From the NCBI RefSeq assembly GCF_017654605.1, contig NZ_CP072113.1, forward strand, positions 1,240,001-1,304,000: 64,000 bases of DNA, given 5' to 3'. The translations under genes were made by a program, and so were the position numbers. How positions within the stretch are numbered: the stretch's first letter is position 1; every line of letters begins with the position of its first letter. The stretch is from Yimella sp. cx-51 (GTDB lineage Bacteria; Actinomycetota; Actinomycetes; Actinomycetales; Dermatophilaceae). Below are positions 49,087-60,043 of this stretch, piece by piece. Below the pieces are notes generated by a model. The model was not told where the DNA came from and did not search any database. It saw nothing but the letters and a program-made list of their open reading frames with translations.

Positions 49087-49947
49087 CTACTCGGCGAACG
49101 ACTGCTCAGGGTTCGGGAATTCGCCGCCGGCGACATCTTCTCGGTAGTCGCGCGCGGCCTGCAGCAGGGTGCCTCGCAGGTCGGCGTACTTCTTGACGAA
49201 GCGAGGAGCCTTGCCGCCGCGCAGGCCGGCCATGTCCTGCCACACCAGGACCTGCGCGTCGCAATCAGGACCGGCGCCGATGCCGATGGTGGGGATGCGC
49301 AGCGCCTTGGTGATGTCGCCCGCCACGCTGGTCGGCACCATCTCCATGACGATCGAGAATGCTCCGGCGTCCTGCAATGCGCGGGCGTCGGCCAGCATGC
49401 GAGCTGCTGATTCGCCTCGACCTTGCACGCGGTATCCGCCCAGATTGTGTTCGCTCTGCGGGGTGAAACCGATGTGCGCCATGACCGGGATACCGGCGTC
49501 GGTGAGAGCCTTCACCAGCGGCACCATCGCGGCACCGCCTTCGAGCTTCACCGCGTGGGCACGGCCTTCTTTCATCAGCCGGACGGCCGATTCGAAGCCC
49601 TGCTCGGTGCTGGCTCCGTAGGTGCCGAAGGGCAGGTCGGCGACGACCAGTGCGTACTTCGCAGCGCCGCTCACGGCGCGCACCAACGGGATGAATTCGT
49701 CCAGTTCGAGGGGGAGCGTGGTGTCGTACCCGAAGACGTTGTTGCCGGCAGAGTCGCCCACCAGCAGGACGGGAATCTCAGCCTCGTCGAAGATCTCGGC
49801 GGAGTACTGGTCGTAGGCGGTCAACATCGCCCATTTGCGACCCTGCTCCTTCATCTGCTGCAGGTGGACCGTGCGGGTTCGTCGCCGCGGAGTGGGCGCC
49901 TGCTCGACGGGACGTCCTGCACCGTAGGGCGCGGTCTCTTCGCTCAT
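49087..49947 (-). CDS. panB: 3-methyl-2-oxobutanoate hydroxymethyltransferase
   Basis: PanB makes ketopantoate from 2-oxoisovalerate and methylene-tetrahydrofolate, the first step of pantothenate and CoA synthesis. The 286-residue protein has [44 protein letters not shown], and [19 protein letters not shown], all family hallmarks. The ATG at 49947 gives MSEETAPYG and has a short actinobacterial N-terminal extension. It stands alone; panC and panD are not nearby. Confidence 0.95.
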   Translation of the reverse strand: MSEETAPYGAGRPVEQAPTPRRRTRTVHLQQMKEQGRKWAMLTAYDQYSAEIFDEAEIPVLLVGDSAGNNVFGYDTTLPLELDEFIPLVRAVSGAAKYALVVADLPFGTYGASTEQGFESAVRLMKEGRAHAVKLEGGAAMVPLVKALTDAGIPVMAHIGFTPQSEHNLGGYRVQGRGESAARMLADARALQDAGAFSIVMEMVPTSVAGDITKALRIPTIGIGAGPDCDAQVLVWQDMAGLRGGKAPRFVKKYADLRGTLLQAARDYREDVAGGEFPNPEQSFAE

Positions 49948-50112
49948 GAGCGTCAAGGCTAGCGACCATGGCGAGCGGGGTGTTGACGCACCGGACAAAG
50001 GTAAGGATTTGTTCAAGAAACGAATCCAAACCACCGCTGAGCCTGTGTCAGGGGTCACACTTTCCGATGACCGGGCTACACCCCCGCTGCCCGGCACCCC
50101 CTGGAGGAACAA

Positions 50113-52446
50113 GTGAATCGACGCATGATGGGTGCCCTCGTCGGCACCACCGCGGCGGTCACGGCGCTGGCAACAGCCGGCGCAGCGACCGCGACACCAC
50201 CCGCGAGCAGCAGTGCTGCAGCCGCGCCGGCCGCAGAAGGCCCGGCTCACTCCAAGTCCGACAGCCTGCCTCACCCGAAGGCGGATGCGCAGGCCAAGCT
50301 GCGCAAGGCTGCGGTCGACCAGGTCGTGAAGGGCAAGGCCAACGTCAAGACGATCAACGGCAAGCGCGTGATCGAGATGCAGGCGCCCGACGACGCCAGC
50401 AACGCACGCGGCAAGACACCCAAGGGCAAGAAGAAGGGCAAGTACGTCGAGTACGAACCCAACCAGAACGCGGCGCTGTTCACGATCCTGGTCGACTTCG
50501 GTGACAAGACGATGTCGCCGCAGGGTGGCACCGCGGGCCCGCGAGCAAACCAGATCGCTGCACCCGATCGCGCAAACGACAACAGCACCTTCTGGAAGCC
50601 CAACTTCGACCGGGCCCACTACCTCGACATGATGTTCGGGCCTGGGGAGTCGATGAAGTCGTTCTACAAGGCGCAGTCCTTGGGCCGGTACAACCTCACC
50701 GGTGACGTCAGCGACTGGGTCACGGTGCCCTACAACGAGGCTCGATACGGCCACAACCCTGTGCCCGGCGATGGCACCAGTGAAGCCGGCGGCTACTGGA
50801 ACCTCGTCAACGACTCGGTGAAGGCGTGGTTCGGCGACCAGAAGAAGGCCGGCAAGACCGACCAGCAGATCAAAGACTACCTGGCGCAGTTCGACAAGTG
50901 GGACCGCTACGACTACGACGGTGACGGTGACTTCAACGAGCCTGACGGGTACGTCGACCACATCCAGGTGATCCACGCCGGTGAAGGCGAGGAGGCCGGT
51001 GGCGGAGCGCAGGGCGAGGACGCTATCTGGTCGCACCGCTGGGCGGTACAGAGCGGAATGGGCACCCAGGGCCCGACCGGTAACAAGAACGGCGGCGTGC
51101 CGATCGGTAACTCCGGCATCTGGGTCTTCGACTACACGATGGAGCCGGAGAACGGCGGTCTTGGCGTGTTCGCGCACGAGTACGGCCACGACCTCGGCCT
51201 TCCCGACTTCTACGACACGGCCGGCGGCGACAACAGCACCGCCTTCTGGACGCTGATGAGCGGCGGATCGTGGCTCAACCACGGCAAGACCGACATCGGT
51301 ACCACGCCCGGCTACATGGGTGCTTGGGAGAAGATCTACCTGGGTTGGGCCGACGTGAAGTCCGTGACCTACAAGGCGGGCACCAAGCTGGCAGTGGCGA
51401 CCGGCCCGGCTGATGTCGACGACAAGAAGCTGCCGCAGGTCGTCGCGGTCAACCTCCCTGACAAGACCGTCACCACCGACTACAACAAGCCCAAGTCGGG
51501 CTCCTACGAATGGTGGAGCGGTCGCGGCAACGACATGAAGTCCAGCCTCACCCGTGACATCGACCTCACCGGCGCCAGCAGCGCCTCGGTGAGCACCGCG
51601 GTCGCCCACGACATCGAGGAGGACTACGACTTCCTCTACGGCCAGGTCTCCACCGACGGAGGCGCCAACTGGACCGACGTCGGGCAGCCGGTGACCGGCA
51701 AGAACATGGCGTGGGGCACGGCGAGCTACGACTTGTCTGCCTACAAGGGCCAGAAGATCAAGTTCCGCTTCCTCTACGTCACCGATGGCGCGTTGAACGA
51801 AGCCGGTGCTTTCCTGGACGACCTCACCGTCACGATCGACGGTGTGTCGACGGTCGACAACGTCGAGTCGGCCACCTCCGCGTGGGTCGGTGCGGGCGGA
51901 TTCGAGCGCATCACCGGCTCGGTCTCCAAGCAGGTCTCGCACTACTACCTCGCTGAGTACCGCCGGTACGCCGGATACGACAAGACCCTGCGGACCGGTC
52001 CGTACAACTTCGGTTGGGCCAACACCCGACCTGACTGGGTGGAGCGCTTCCCCTACCAGGACGGTCTGCTGGTTTGGTACATCAACAACGAGTACACCGA
52101 CAACAACACCAGCCAGCACCCCGGTGCCGGTATGGCCCTCCCGGTCGACGCCAACCCGGCGAACATCAAGTTCGCCGACGGCACCAACCTGGGCAACCGG
52201 CGTCAGCCCTACGACGCGACCTTCGGCACCGAGCGCACCGACGCGTTCACCCTGCACCGCAACGGTGTGCCGCTGAACCTCCCGTCGCGTCCGGCAGTGC
52301 GTACGTTCAACGACTCCGACCCGAACCGCTACTACGACCCCGCCAACAAGCTGGCGTCGGTCAAGGTGGCTGGTTCCGGCACCTCCATCACGGTGAAGTC
52401 GCAGTCGCCCAACGGAATGAAGCTGGACATCTCGTTCGCCAAGTGA
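50113..52446 (+). CDS. Secreted immune inhibitor A-type M6 metalloprotease
   Basis: The 777-residue protein has a signal peptide ([27 protein letters not shown]) and a propeptide rich in Ala, Lys and Ser. A peptidase M6 domain carries the zinc site HEYGH (H355, E356, H359) in [13 protein letters not shown]. Beta-rich C-terminal regions (from about residue 480) resemble the MAM/VEG-like domains of InhA. Calcium-binding-like [14 protein letters not shown] occurs near residue 270. M6 enzymes degrade extracellular proteins, including host antimicrobial peptides in Bacillus. The GTG at 50113 lies behind GGAGGAACAA. A terminator follows. It is monocistronic. Confidence 0.92.
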   Translation: MNRRMMGALVGTTAAVTALATAGAATATPPASSSAAAAPAAEGPAHSKSDSLPHPKADAQAKLRKAAVDQVVKGKANVKTINGKRVIEMQAPDDASNARGKTPKGKKKGKYVEYEPNQNAALFTILVDFGDKTMSPQGGTAGPRANQIAAPDRANDNSTFWKPNFDRAHYLDMMFGPGESMKSFYKAQSLGRYNLTGDVSDWVTVPYNEARYGHNPVPGDGTSEAGGYWNLVNDSVKAWFGDQKKAGKTDQQIKDYLAQFDKWDRYDYDGDGDFNEPDGYVDHIQVIHAGEGEEAGGGAQGEDAIWSHRWAVQSGMGTQGPTGNKNGGVPIGNSGIWVFDYTMEPENGGLGVFAHEYGHDLGLPDFYDTAGGDNSTAFWTLMSGGSWLNHGKTDIGTTPGYMGAWEKIYLGWADVKSVTYKAGTKLAVATGPADVDDKKLPQVVAVNLPDKTVTTDYNKPKSGSYEWWSGRGNDMKSSLTRDIDLTGASSASVSTAVAHDIEEDYDFLYGQVSTDGGANWTDVGQPVTGKNMAWGTASYDLSAYKGQKIKFRFLYVTDGALNEAGAFLDDLTVTIDGVSTVDNVESATSAWVGAGGFERITGSVSKQVSHYYLAEYRRYAGYDKTLRTGPYNFGWANTRPDWVERFPYQDGLLVWYINNEYTDNNTSQHPGAGMALPVDANPANIKFADGTNLGNRRQPYDATFGTERTDAFTLHRNGVPLNLPSRPAVRTFNDSDPNRYYDPANKLASVKVAGSGTSITVKSQSPNGMKLDISFAK

Positions 52447-52472
52447 GGCGTTCGTAGATAGACAGACAAGCA

Positions 52473-52506
52473 GGCGGCCCCGGGTGGAAATCCACCCGGG
52501 GCCGCC
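52473..52506 (+). terminator. Terminator after the M6 protease
   Basis: A perfect 16-bp inverted repeat (52473-52488 with 52491-52506) has a minimal AA loop. Two outer GC pairs can open to widen it. It is 27 bp after the stop. Confidence 0.82.
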
Positions 52507-52539
52507 CGCTGCTCACCCGCGTACGGCAAGATCGGAACC

Positions 52540-53877
52540 ATGGATCGGCAACAGGAATTCGTGCTGCGCACCATCGAGGAACGCGACATCCGGTTCGTCC
52601 GGGTGTGGTTCACCGACGTCCTCGGAACGCTGAAGTCGGTGGCGGTCGCACCCGCAGAACTCGAAGGTGCTTTCGGCGAGGGCATCGGCTTCGACGGCAG
52701 TTCGATCGAAGGGCTGGCACGGGTCTTCGAGGCCGACATGTTGGTGAGACCCGATGCCTCGACCTTCCAGATCCTTCCCTGGCGCGGTGAGCGTCCCGGC
52801 ACCGCACGCATGTTTGCTGACATCCGGTTGCCGGACAACAGCCCCAGCGCCGCTGATCCCCGAAGCGTCCTGCGCCGCGCTCTGGGTAAGGCGGCCGAGA
52901 AGGGCCTGACCTTCTACACCCACCCGGAGATCGAGTTCTACCTGTTCAACAAGGAACTCTCCGCAACCGGGCAACCGGTGCCGATCGACCAGGCCGGCTT
53001 CTTCGACCACGTGCCGCAAGGAGCAGGCCATGACTTCCGGCGCGCAGCCATCTCGATGCTGGAGACGATGGGCATCTCGGTGGAGTTCTCCCACCACGAG
53101 TCAGGTCCGGGCCAGAACGAGATCGACCTGCGATACGCCGATGCGCTGTCGACGGCCGACAACATCATGACCTTCAAGGCCGTGGTGAAGGAGGTCGCGC
53201 TCGAGCGCGGCATCTTCGCCTCCTTCATGCCCAAGCCGATGGCGCACCAGCCTGGGTCGGGCATGCACACCCACGTCTCCCTCTTCGACGGCGACACCAA
53301 CGCCTTCTACGAGGCGGGCGCGCCATACCAACTCTCGCTGACCGCGCGACGGTTCATCGCCGGCGTGCTGCGGCACGCGCCGGAGATCAGCGCCGTGACC
53401 AACCAGTGGGTCAACTCCTACAAGCGGCTCTGGGGCGGCGCCGAGGCACCGGCGCATGTGTGCTGGGGGCACAACAATCGCAGCGCGATGGTGCGGGTGC
53501 CGATGTACAAGCCCAACAAGGACCAGTCGACGCGCGTGGAGATCCGTTCGCTCGACCCGGCCTGCAATCCCTACCTGGCCTACTCGCTCATCCTGGCTGC
53601 CGGCATGCGCGGCATGGAGCAGGAGTACGACCTGCCGCCCGAGGCCGAGGACGACGTCTGGAATCTCACTGACCGTGAGCGTCGAGCGATGGGCATCGAA
53701 CCGCTGCCGGCCTCCCTCGACCACGCGATCCACCTCATGGAGGAGAGCGAACTGGTCGCCGAGACCCTCGGCGAGCATGTCTTCGACTTCTTCCTGCGCA
53801 ACAAGCGAGCCGAGTGGGCCGCTTATCGCGAGCAGGTGACCGCGTTCGAGATCGATCAGTACCTGCACCGACTGTGA
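52540..53877 (+). CDS. glnA2: Glutamine synthetase type I, GlnA2-like
   Basis: The 445-residue enzyme makes glutamine from glutamate, ammonia and ATP. GS signatures include FDGSSIEG, TFYTHPEIEF, KPMAHQPGSGMHTHVSL and NRSAMVRVP. The C-terminal VWNLTDRERRAMG and HVFDFFLRNKRAEW are those of the GlnA2 group, and the pairing with glnE matches Rv2222c/Rv2221c. YDLPPEAEDD retains a Tyr where the adenylylation site of GlnA1 lies, although GlnA2 is not usually considered a GlnE target. CAAGAT 7 nt before the ATG could be a leaderless -10 box. The stop overlaps the glnE start. Confidence 0.94.
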   Translation: MDRQQEFVLRTIEERDIRFVRVWFTDVLGTLKSVAVAPAELEGAFGEGIGFDGSSIEGLARVFEADMLVRPDASTFQILPWRGERPGTARMFADIRLPDNSPSAADPRSVLRRALGKAAEKGLTFYTHPEIEFYLFNKELSATGQPVPIDQAGFFDHVPQGAGHDFRRAAISMLETMGISVEFSHHESGPGQNEIDLRYADALSTADNIMTFKAVVKEVALERGIFASFMPKPMAHQPGSGMHTHVSLFDGDTNAFYEAGAPYQLSLTARRFIAGVLRHAPEISAVTNQWVNSYKRLWGGAEAPAHVCWGHNNRSAMVRVPMYKPNKDQSTRVEIRSLDPACNPYLAYSLILAAGMRGMEQEYDLPPEAEDDVWNLTDRERRAMGIEPLPASLDHAIHLMEESELVAETLGEHVFDFFLRNKRAEWAAYREQVTAFEIDQYLHRL

Positions 53878-56867
53878 CAGGCAAGGCCGCATCGATCTCC
53901 ACCGCGACCCTGGCGCGTGCCGCGTTCCTGGCGCCGCCGCGTGCCACCAAGCTGCTGGACGAACTGGCCGACTGGCCGGTGGAGCAGATGGTGCCTTTGA
54001 TGTCGGAGATCGCCGATCCCGATGGAGCCGCGCTCGGGCTGGTGCGCCTCTACGAGGTGCTCGATGCTTCCCAGCGGCAGGAGCTGGGGCAGCTTTTCGC
54101 GGCTGACTCGCCGCCGCGCAAGCGTGTGCTGGCGATGATGGGTGCCTCCATTGCTCTCACCGATCACCTGGTGCGACGTCCCGAGCTGTGGCGCGACGTC
54201 GCCGACGCCGCGATCGAGGACGAGCAGACCCTGCGCCGTCTCGTCAGCGACGAGGTGGGCGAACTCGTCGGTGACGAGTCGTACGACGCGTTGCGCGTGG
54301 CTTACCGCAGGCAACTGATGCGGATCGCGGCGGTCGATGCCAGCGGCGACTCCGTCAAGCAGTTGCCGCAGGTGGCGCAGGCGCTCGCCGATCTCGCCGG
54401 CGCAGCATTGCAGGCAGCCCTCGACATCGCGGTCCGGGAACATGAGGACGGCAACAAAGCTCGCCTCACGATCATCGCGATGGGTAAGTGCGGCGCGCGC
54501 GAACTCAACTACATCAGCGATGTCGATGTCATCTTCGTAGCGGAAGCCGCCGAAGGCGTGGACGAGAACGAAGCGCTTTCTGTCGCAACGCAATTGGCCA
54601 CCGACGTCATGCGCATCTGCGGTGCGCCGACCGCCGAGGGCAGCTTGTGGGAGGTTGACGCGGCGCTGCGACCCGAAGGCAAACAGGGTCCGCTGGTGCG
54701 CACCGTCGCCAGCCACAAGCACTACTACGAGCGGTGGGCCAAGACCTGGGAGTTCCAGGCTCTGCTCAAGGCGCGCCCAGTGGCCGGCGACATGGAGGTC
54801 GGTCAGGAATACCTGGACGCGATCCAGCCGATGGTGTGGCAGGCCGCGCACCGCGAACATTTCGTCGAAGACGTGCAGGCGATGCGCCGTCGTGTCGAGC
54901 AGCATGTGCCGGCGGGGGAGGCAGCTCGCCAGATCAAGCTGGGGCCGGGAGGTTTGCGCGACATCGAGTTCAGCATGCAGTTGCTGCAACTGGTGCACGG
55001 TCGCACCGACGAGCACCTGCGGCTGAGAAGCACGCTGGAGGCGATCGACGCGTTGTCCAACCGCGGCTACATCGCCCGATCCGATGCCGATCAACTCGAC
55101 CAGGCCTATCGCACCCTGCGCGCGATGGAACATCGCATCCAGCTGGCCAAGATGCGCCGCACCCACCTCATGCCCACCTCCGAGATCGACCGGCGTCGGG
55201 TCGGTCGCGGACTGGGATTCCGCGGCGGGGCGGCCGAGCAGGTCGAAACGCTCTGGCGATCCCAGGCCCGCCAGGTGCGCGGATTGCACGAACGCCTCTT
55301 CTACCGGCCACTGTTGTCGGCGGTCGCCCAACTGTCGGAGGACGAAGCCAGGCTCACCCCGGACAGCGCCGCCGACCGGTTGCAGGCGCTTGGTTACCGC
55401 GATCCCAAGGGTGCGATCCGACACCTGGAGGCGTTGACCGCCGGAATCAGCCGTCGTGCAGCCATCCAACGGACGCTGTTGCCGGTGATGCTCCAATGGT
55501 TTGCGCAGGAAGCCGATCCCGACCTGGGCCTGCTCGCGTTCCGCAAGATCAGCGAATCGCTGGGCACCAGCCACTGGTACCTGAAGATGTTGCGCGACGA
55601 AGGCAGCGCCGCGCAGACCCTCGCTCGGGTGCTGGCCACCAGCCGGTTCGTCGTCGACCTGTTGGAGCGCGCTCCGTCCGCGGCGGCCATGGTGGGCGAT
55701 CCGGAAGCATTGCAGCCGCTTTCGCGCGAAGCGATCATCACCGCGATGAAGTCGGCGGCGTCACGGCAGGAGGACGAGGAGCGGGCCGTCGTGGGTCTGC
55801 GCTCGACCCGGCGCAACGAACTGATCCGCATCGCGATCGCTGATCTCAATGGCGACCTCGACACCGCCCAGGTGGAGACGGCGATCACCGATGTCATCGC
55901 CGCTACGCTCCACGTCACCCTCGGCATCGCCGTGCGTTCGGTCGAGAAGCAGTCCGGTCAGCGCCTGTCCACGCGCATTGCGATCATCGGCATGGGGCGC
56001 CTCGGTGGGCACGAGGCCGGCTACTCCAGTGATGCCGACGTCCTCTTCGTCCACGACCCGGTCGAAGGCGCCGACCAGAAGCTCGCCCAGACGCAGGCCG
56101 AGGCGGTCGTCAGCTTCATCCGCAAGCATCTGGGCACGACCGGCCCCGACCCCGCGCTACCGGTCGACTCCGACCTGCGCCCGGAAGGCAAGGCCGGCCT
56201 GATCGTCCGCACCCTCGAGTCGTACGCCGCCTACTACGAACGCTGGTCGGAAGGCTGGGAGGCGCAGGCGTTGCTGCGCGCCGACCACATCGCAGGCGAT
56301 GCCGAACTCGGGGCGCGTTTCCTGGAGATCATCAATCCGCTGCGCTACCCCGACGGGGGAATCAGCGACAAGGCGGTGCGCCAGATCCGCACGCTCAAGG
56401 CACGGATGGAAGCTGAACGCATTCCCAGAGGCGGCGACCGCAAACGGCATTTCAAGCTCGGTCACGGCGGCCTGTCGGACGTCGAATGGACGGTGCAGCT
56501 GTTGCAGTTGCAGCACGCAGCGGCCATCCCGGCGCTGCGAGTGCCGGGCACGATGACCCCGCTGCGCATCCTCACCGAGCACGGCCTGATCAGCCAGGAC
56601 GACGCCGACCAGTTGCACGAATCGTGGACCCTCGCCTCCAAACTGCGCAATGCCTCGGTGCTGTGGCGCGGACGGCCCGTGGAGAGCCTGCCCAGTGATC
56701 TGACCGACGCCAACGGCATCGCGCGCGTCATGGGTTGGCCGGTCGGTTCAGGCGGCCAGCTCTCCGAGCGCTACCTGCGCTCGGCCCGCAAGGCACGAGT
56801 GGTGGTCGAGCGGGTCTTCTACGGCGAGGCCGAGAAGAACGGCTGGGATCGCAACCCGACCAGGTGA
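53874..56867 (+). CDS. glnE: Bifunctional glutamine synthetase adenylyltransferase/deadenylylase
   Basis: GlnE attaches and removes AMP on glutamine synthetase in response to nitrogen status. The 997-residue protein has two nucleotidyltransferase domains, each with a G-x-G...D-x-D pattern: GKCGARELNYISDVDVIFV near residue 202 and GMGRLGGHEAGYSSDADVLFV near 706. Each is followed by a helical GlnE-associated segment. The GTG at 53874 overlaps the glnA2 stop (GTGA). Length matches the family. It is the last gene before the his operon. Confidence 0.95.
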   Translation: MTGKAASISTATLARAAFLAPPRATKLLDELADWPVEQMVPLMSEIADPDGAALGLVRLYEVLDASQRQELGQLFAADSPPRKRVLAMMGASIALTDHLVRRPELWRDVADAAIEDEQTLRRLVSDEVGELVGDESYDALRVAYRRQLMRIAAVDASGDSVKQLPQVAQALADLAGAALQAALDIAVREHEDGNKARLTIIAMGKCGARELNYISDVDVIFVAEAAEGVDENEALSVATQLATDVMRICGAPTAEGSLWEVDAALRPEGKQGPLVRTVASHKHYYERWAKTWEFQALLKARPVAGDMEVGQEYLDAIQPMVWQAAHREHFVEDVQAMRRRVEQHVPAGEAARQIKLGPGGLRDIEFSMQLLQLVHGRTDEHLRLRSTLEAIDALSNRGYIARSDADQLDQAYRTLRAMEHRIQLAKMRRTHLMPTSEIDRRRVGRGLGFRGGAAEQVETLWRSQARQVRGLHERLFYRPLLSAVAQLSEDEARLTPDSAADRLQALGYRDPKGAIRHLEALTAGISRRAAIQRTLLPVMLQWFAQEADPDLGLLAFRKISESLGTSHWYLKMLRDEGSAAQTLARVLATSRFVVDLLERAPSAAAMVGDPEALQPLSREAIITAMKSAASRQEDEERAVVGLRSTRRNELIRIAIADLNGDLDTAQVETAITDVIAATLHVTLGIAVRSVEKQSGQRLSTRIAIIGMGRLGGHEAGYSSDADVLFVHDPVEGADQKLAQTQAEAVVSFIRKHLGTTGPDPALPVDSDLRPEGKAGLIVRTLESYAAYYERWSEGWEAQALLRADHIAGDAELGARFLEIINPLRYPDGGISDKAVRQIRTLKARMEAERIPRGGDRKRHFKLGHGGLSDVEWTVQLLQLQHAAAIPALRVPGTMTPLRILTEHGLISQDDADQLHESWTLASKLRNASVLWRGRPVESLPSDLTDANGIARVMGWPVGSGGQLSERYLRSARKARVVVERVFYGEAEKNGWDRNPTR

Positions 56868-56917
56868 GGTGGAGCCCGCGCTCTGGACCGTGACGGCCGC
56901 AACATCGGCATCCTTCG

Positions 56918-56923
56918 TAGACT
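56918..56923 (+). promoter_or_regulatory. -10 box for hisD (leaderless candidate)
   Basis: TAGACT in TTCGTAGACTG lies 7 nt before the GTG at 56931. The same 11-mer precedes the SUKH gene at 38655. No Shine-Dalgarno sequence is present. Confidence 0.45.
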
Positions 56924-56930
56924 GCCGTAC

Positions 56931-58277
56931 GTGCTTTCCCGTATCGATCTGCGTGGCGAGGCGTTGAGTTCGCTCGATGCTCGCGCCCTGCGCAGCACCC
57001 TGCCCCGCGCCGAATTCGACGTCGAGGCCGCTCTGGACGCGGTCCGACCCATCTGCGAGCGCGTCGAGCATGGTGGGGTGAGCGCCCTGCTGGAGCTGGG
57101 GGAGCAGTTCGACGGTGTCCGCCCGCCGCAGCTGCGGGTGCCCGCCGCAGTCCTGGACGCCGCGCTCGCAGCGCTCGACCCCGCAATCCGGGCGGCGCTG
57201 GAGGAGTCGATCCGCCGTGCTCGGCTGGTGCACGCCGACCAGCGACGCACCGAGGTGACCACCCAGGTCACCGCCGGCGGCACGGTCACCGAGAAGTGGA
57301 TTCCAGTGGATCGGGTTGGGCTGTACGTGCCCGGCGGCAAGGCGGTCTACCCCAGTTCAGTGGTGATGAACGTCGTCCCGGCACAGTTGGCGCAGGTCGG
57401 TTCGATCGCGGTGGCCAGCCCGCCGCAGCGCGACAACACCGGTGAGTTCGCCGGTTACCCGCACCCCACGATCCTCGCGGCCTGTGCCTTGCTCGACATC
57501 GACGAGGTGTTCGCCGTCGGCGGCGCCCAGGCCGTGGCGATGTTCGCCTACGGCGCGCGGGACGACGAGGGATCGACGATCTGCGAGCCCGCGACCCTGG
57601 TCACCGGCCCGGGCAACATCTACGTCGCTGCCGCCAAACGTCTGCTCAAGGGCCTCATCGGCATCGATGCCGAGGCCGGCCCGACCGAGATCGCGATCCT
57701 GGCTGACGGCACAGCCGATCCGCACCTCGTTGCCGCCGACCTCATCAGCCAGGCCGAGCACGACGAGTTGGCGGCCTCGGTGCTCGTCACCGATTCGGTT
57801 GCGCTCGCGGACGCGGTCGACGAGGCGCTTGCGGCGCGGGTGGCAGCCACCAAGCACCACGAGCGGGTGCAGATCGCGCTGACCGGTCGGCAGTCGGGCA
57901 CGGTGTTGGTCGACGGAGTGGAGGAGGGTCTGCGGGTCGTCGACGCCTACGCCGCCGAGCACCTCGAGATCCAGACGACCGATGCGTCCGCCGTGGCCGC
58001 TCGGGTGCGCAACGCGGGCGCGATCTTCGTCGGGTCGTACGCGCCGGTCAGCCTCGGCGACTACGCCGCAGGGTCCAACCACGTCCTGCCGACGGGCGGC
58101 TGTGCCTGCCACAGCAGTGGACTCTCCGTGCAGTCCTTCCTGCGCGGCGTCCATATCGTCGACTACGACCGCAGGGCGCTCGAAGAGATCGCGGATGTCG
58201 TTGTCACGCTAGCCAATTCGGAAGACCTTCCGGCACACGGTGAGGCAGTCACGGCACGGTTCGAGGCTCGGTCATGA
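56931..58277 (+). CDS. hisD: Histidinol dehydrogenase
   Basis: HisD oxidises histidinol to histidine in two NAD-dependent steps. The 448-residue protein has [15 protein letters not shown], the zinc-site region SQAEHDELA (Gln, His), [23 protein letters not shown] and a C-terminal EGL/HAEA-like end ([13 protein letters not shown]). The GTG at 56931 opens the operon and may be leaderless. It overlaps hisC by 4 bp. Downstream genes follow with no gaps larger than about 15 bp. Confidence 0.96.
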   Translation: MLSRIDLRGEALSSLDARALRSTLPRAEFDVEAALDAVRPICERVEHGGVSALLELGEQFDGVRPPQLRVPAAVLDAALAALDPAIRAALEESIRRARLVHADQRRTEVTTQVTAGGTVTEKWIPVDRVGLYVPGGKAVYPSSVVMNVVPAQLAQVGSIAVASPPQRDNTGEFAGYPHPTILAACALLDIDEVFAVGGAQAVAMFAYGARDDEGSTICEPATLVTGPGNIYVAAAKRLLKGLIGIDAEAGPTEIAILADGTADPHLVAADLISQAEHDELAASVLVTDSVALADAVDEALAARVAATKHHERVQIALTGRQSGTVLVDGVEEGLRVVDAYAAEHLEIQTTDASAVAARVRNAGAIFVGSYAPVSLGDYAAGSNHVLPTGGCACHSSGLSVQSFLRGVHIVDYDRRALEEIADVVVTLANSEDLPAHGEAVTARFEARS

Positions 58278-59407
58278 CCGAACTCGGACAGCTCCTGCGT
58301 CCCGATCTGCGTGGGCGCACCGCCTACGGTGCGCCGCAACTCGACGTGCCCGTGGCGCTCAACACCAATGAATCGTCGTATGCCGTGCCGGGTCCGGTGA
58401 TCGAGGCGATCATGGCCCGGGTGGCTGAGGTCGCCGGATCGCTGAACCGTTATCCCGACCGGGAGTTCACCCGGCTGCGCACCGACCTCGCGCAGTACCT
58501 CACCCAGACCACCGGCGTGCCGACCGCTCCCGACCAGGTGTGGGCGGGCAATGGGTCGAACGAGGTCCTGCAGCACATCGTGCAGGCCTTTGGCGGCCCG
58601 GACAGGGTGGCGCTCGGCTTCACTCCCTCCTACTCGATGCACCCGATTATCAGCGAGGTCGCCGGCACCACGTGGGTCGACGGCCTGCGTTCGCAGCACC
58701 AACAGGGTGCAGCGCCGGGTTTCGACATCGATGCCGAACTCGCCGTCGCACAGGCGCAGCAGCACCGGCCGAACGTCGTCTTCCTGTGTTCGCCCAATAA
58801 CCCGACCGGCACCGCCCTCGAGCTGTCGGTGGTGGAGGCGGTGTACGACGCGGCCCCGGAGGCGATCATCGTGGTCGACGAGGCCTACGCCGAGTTCGCT
58901 CGTCCGGGCACCCCGAGTGCGCTGACGCTGCTTGCTGGGCGTCCCCGGCTCGTGGTGACCCGCACGATGTCGAAGGCCTTCGCGTTCGCCGGCACCCGGC
59001 TGGGCTACCTATCGGCTGATCCAGCGCTCATCGACCTCTTGCGTTTGGTGCGCATGCCTTATCACCTCTCGTCGGTGACCCAGGCGGTCGCGTGCGCAGC
59101 GCTGGAGAACCGCGAGTCCCTGTTGGCGATGGTCGAGGCGATCAAGCACGAACGCGACCGGTTGGTCGACGGTTGTGCCCGCCTGGGTCTGACGCCTGTG
59201 CCCAGCGATGCCAACTTCGTCCTGCTCGGCGGCTTCGCCGATGCCGCCCGCAGCTGGCAGGCGCTGCTCGACCGCGGCGTCCTCGTCCGGGACGTCGGCA
59301 TCCCCAACCACCTGAGAATCACTGCGGGCACACCGCAGGAGACCGATGCTGTGCTGGCCGCTCTCGAGAGCGTGCTGGCCGCTGAAGATCGTGAGGAAAT
59401 TGCATGA
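58274..59407 (+). CDS. hisC: Histidinol-phosphate aminotransferase
   Basis: A PLP enzyme that transaminates imidazole acetol phosphate to histidinol phosphate. The 377-residue protein has the PLP-binding lysine K234 in [24 protein letters not shown], and VVDEAYAEF. The ATG overlaps the hisD stop (ATGA) and hisB follows with a similar overlap. Motifs and length are normal. Confidence 0.95.
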   Translation: MTELGQLLRPDLRGRTAYGAPQLDVPVALNTNESSYAVPGPVIEAIMARVAEVAGSLNRYPDREFTRLRTDLAQYLTQTTGVPTAPDQVWAGNGSNEVLQHIVQAFGGPDRVALGFTPSYSMHPIISEVAGTTWVDGLRSQHQQGAAPGFDIDAELAVAQAQQHRPNVVFLCSPNNPTGTALELSVVEAVYDAAPEAIIVVDEAYAEFARPGTPSALTLLAGRPRLVVTRTMSKAFAFAGTRLGYLSADPALIDLLRLVRMPYHLSSVTQAVACAALENRESLLAMVEAIKHERDRLVDGCARLGLTPVPSDANFVLLGGFADAARSWQALLDRGVLVRDVGIPNHLRITAGTPQETDAVLAALESVLAAEDREEIA

Positions 59408-60039
59408 ACACCCCGCAGGCGCAAGCAGATTCGTCGCAGCAGCACCGCGTCGCCGAGCTGGCACGCACGACCTCGGAAAGCTCGGTGGAGGTGCGGGTCG
59501 ACCTCGACGGCACCGGCAAGGCCGAGGTGTCGACCGGGGTGCGCTTCTACGACCACATGCTTGAGAGTCTGGCCAAGCACTCGCTCATCGACCTGCGGGT
59601 CAAGACCGTCGGCGACGTCGACGTCGACGCACACCACAGCGTCGAGGACACCGCCATCCTTCTCGGGCAGGCGGTGCGTGAGGCACTGGGCGACAAGAGT
59701 GGGATCAGCCGCTTCGGTGACGCCACCGTGCCGCTCGACGAAGCGCTCGTGCACGCGGTGGTCGACGTTGCAGGACGGCCGTACTTCGTGCACCAGGGCG
59801 AACCCGAAGGCCAGATCTACGCGATCATCGGCGGCAACTACACCGGTTCGCTGACGGCGCACGTGCTGGAGAGCTTTGCCTACCACGCCGGCATCGCCCT
59901 GCACGTGCGGGTGCTGGCGGGGCGCGACCCGCACCACATCGTCGAGACCCAGTTCAAGGCGGTCGCTCGTGCGCTGCGGGCAGCCATCGCGCGCGATCCT
60001 CGCGTGCAGGGTGTGCCGAGCGCCAAGGGCGTGCTCTGA
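59404..60039 (+). CDS. hisB: Imidazoleglycerol-phosphate dehydratase
   Basis: HisB dehydrates IGP to imidazole acetol phosphate. The 211-residue monofunctional form has the metal-binding motifs [11 protein letters not shown] and [12 protein letters not shown], and [17 protein letters not shown]. It overlaps the hisC stop by 4 bp. It ends 4 bp before the unknown gene that follows. Confidence 0.96.
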   Translation: MNTPQAQADSSQQHRVAELARTTSESSVEVRVDLDGTGKAEVSTGVRFYDHMLESLAKHSLIDLRVKTVGDVDVDAHHSVEDTAILLGQAVREALGDKSGISRFGDATVPLDEALVHAVVDVAGRPYFVHQGEPEGQIYAIIGGNYTGSLTAHVLESFAYHAGIALHVRVLAGRDPHHIVETQFKAVARALRAAIARDPRVQGVPSAKGVL

Positions 60040-60043
60040 GGCG

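Noticed and set aside
49087-52257. A 1056-codon open frame opposite the M6 protease
   Set aside because: Only the panB part (to 49947) is real. The rest is antisense to a protease with signal peptide, HEYGH site and normal codon bias, and its translation is low-complexity Val/Arg/Asp/Gly.
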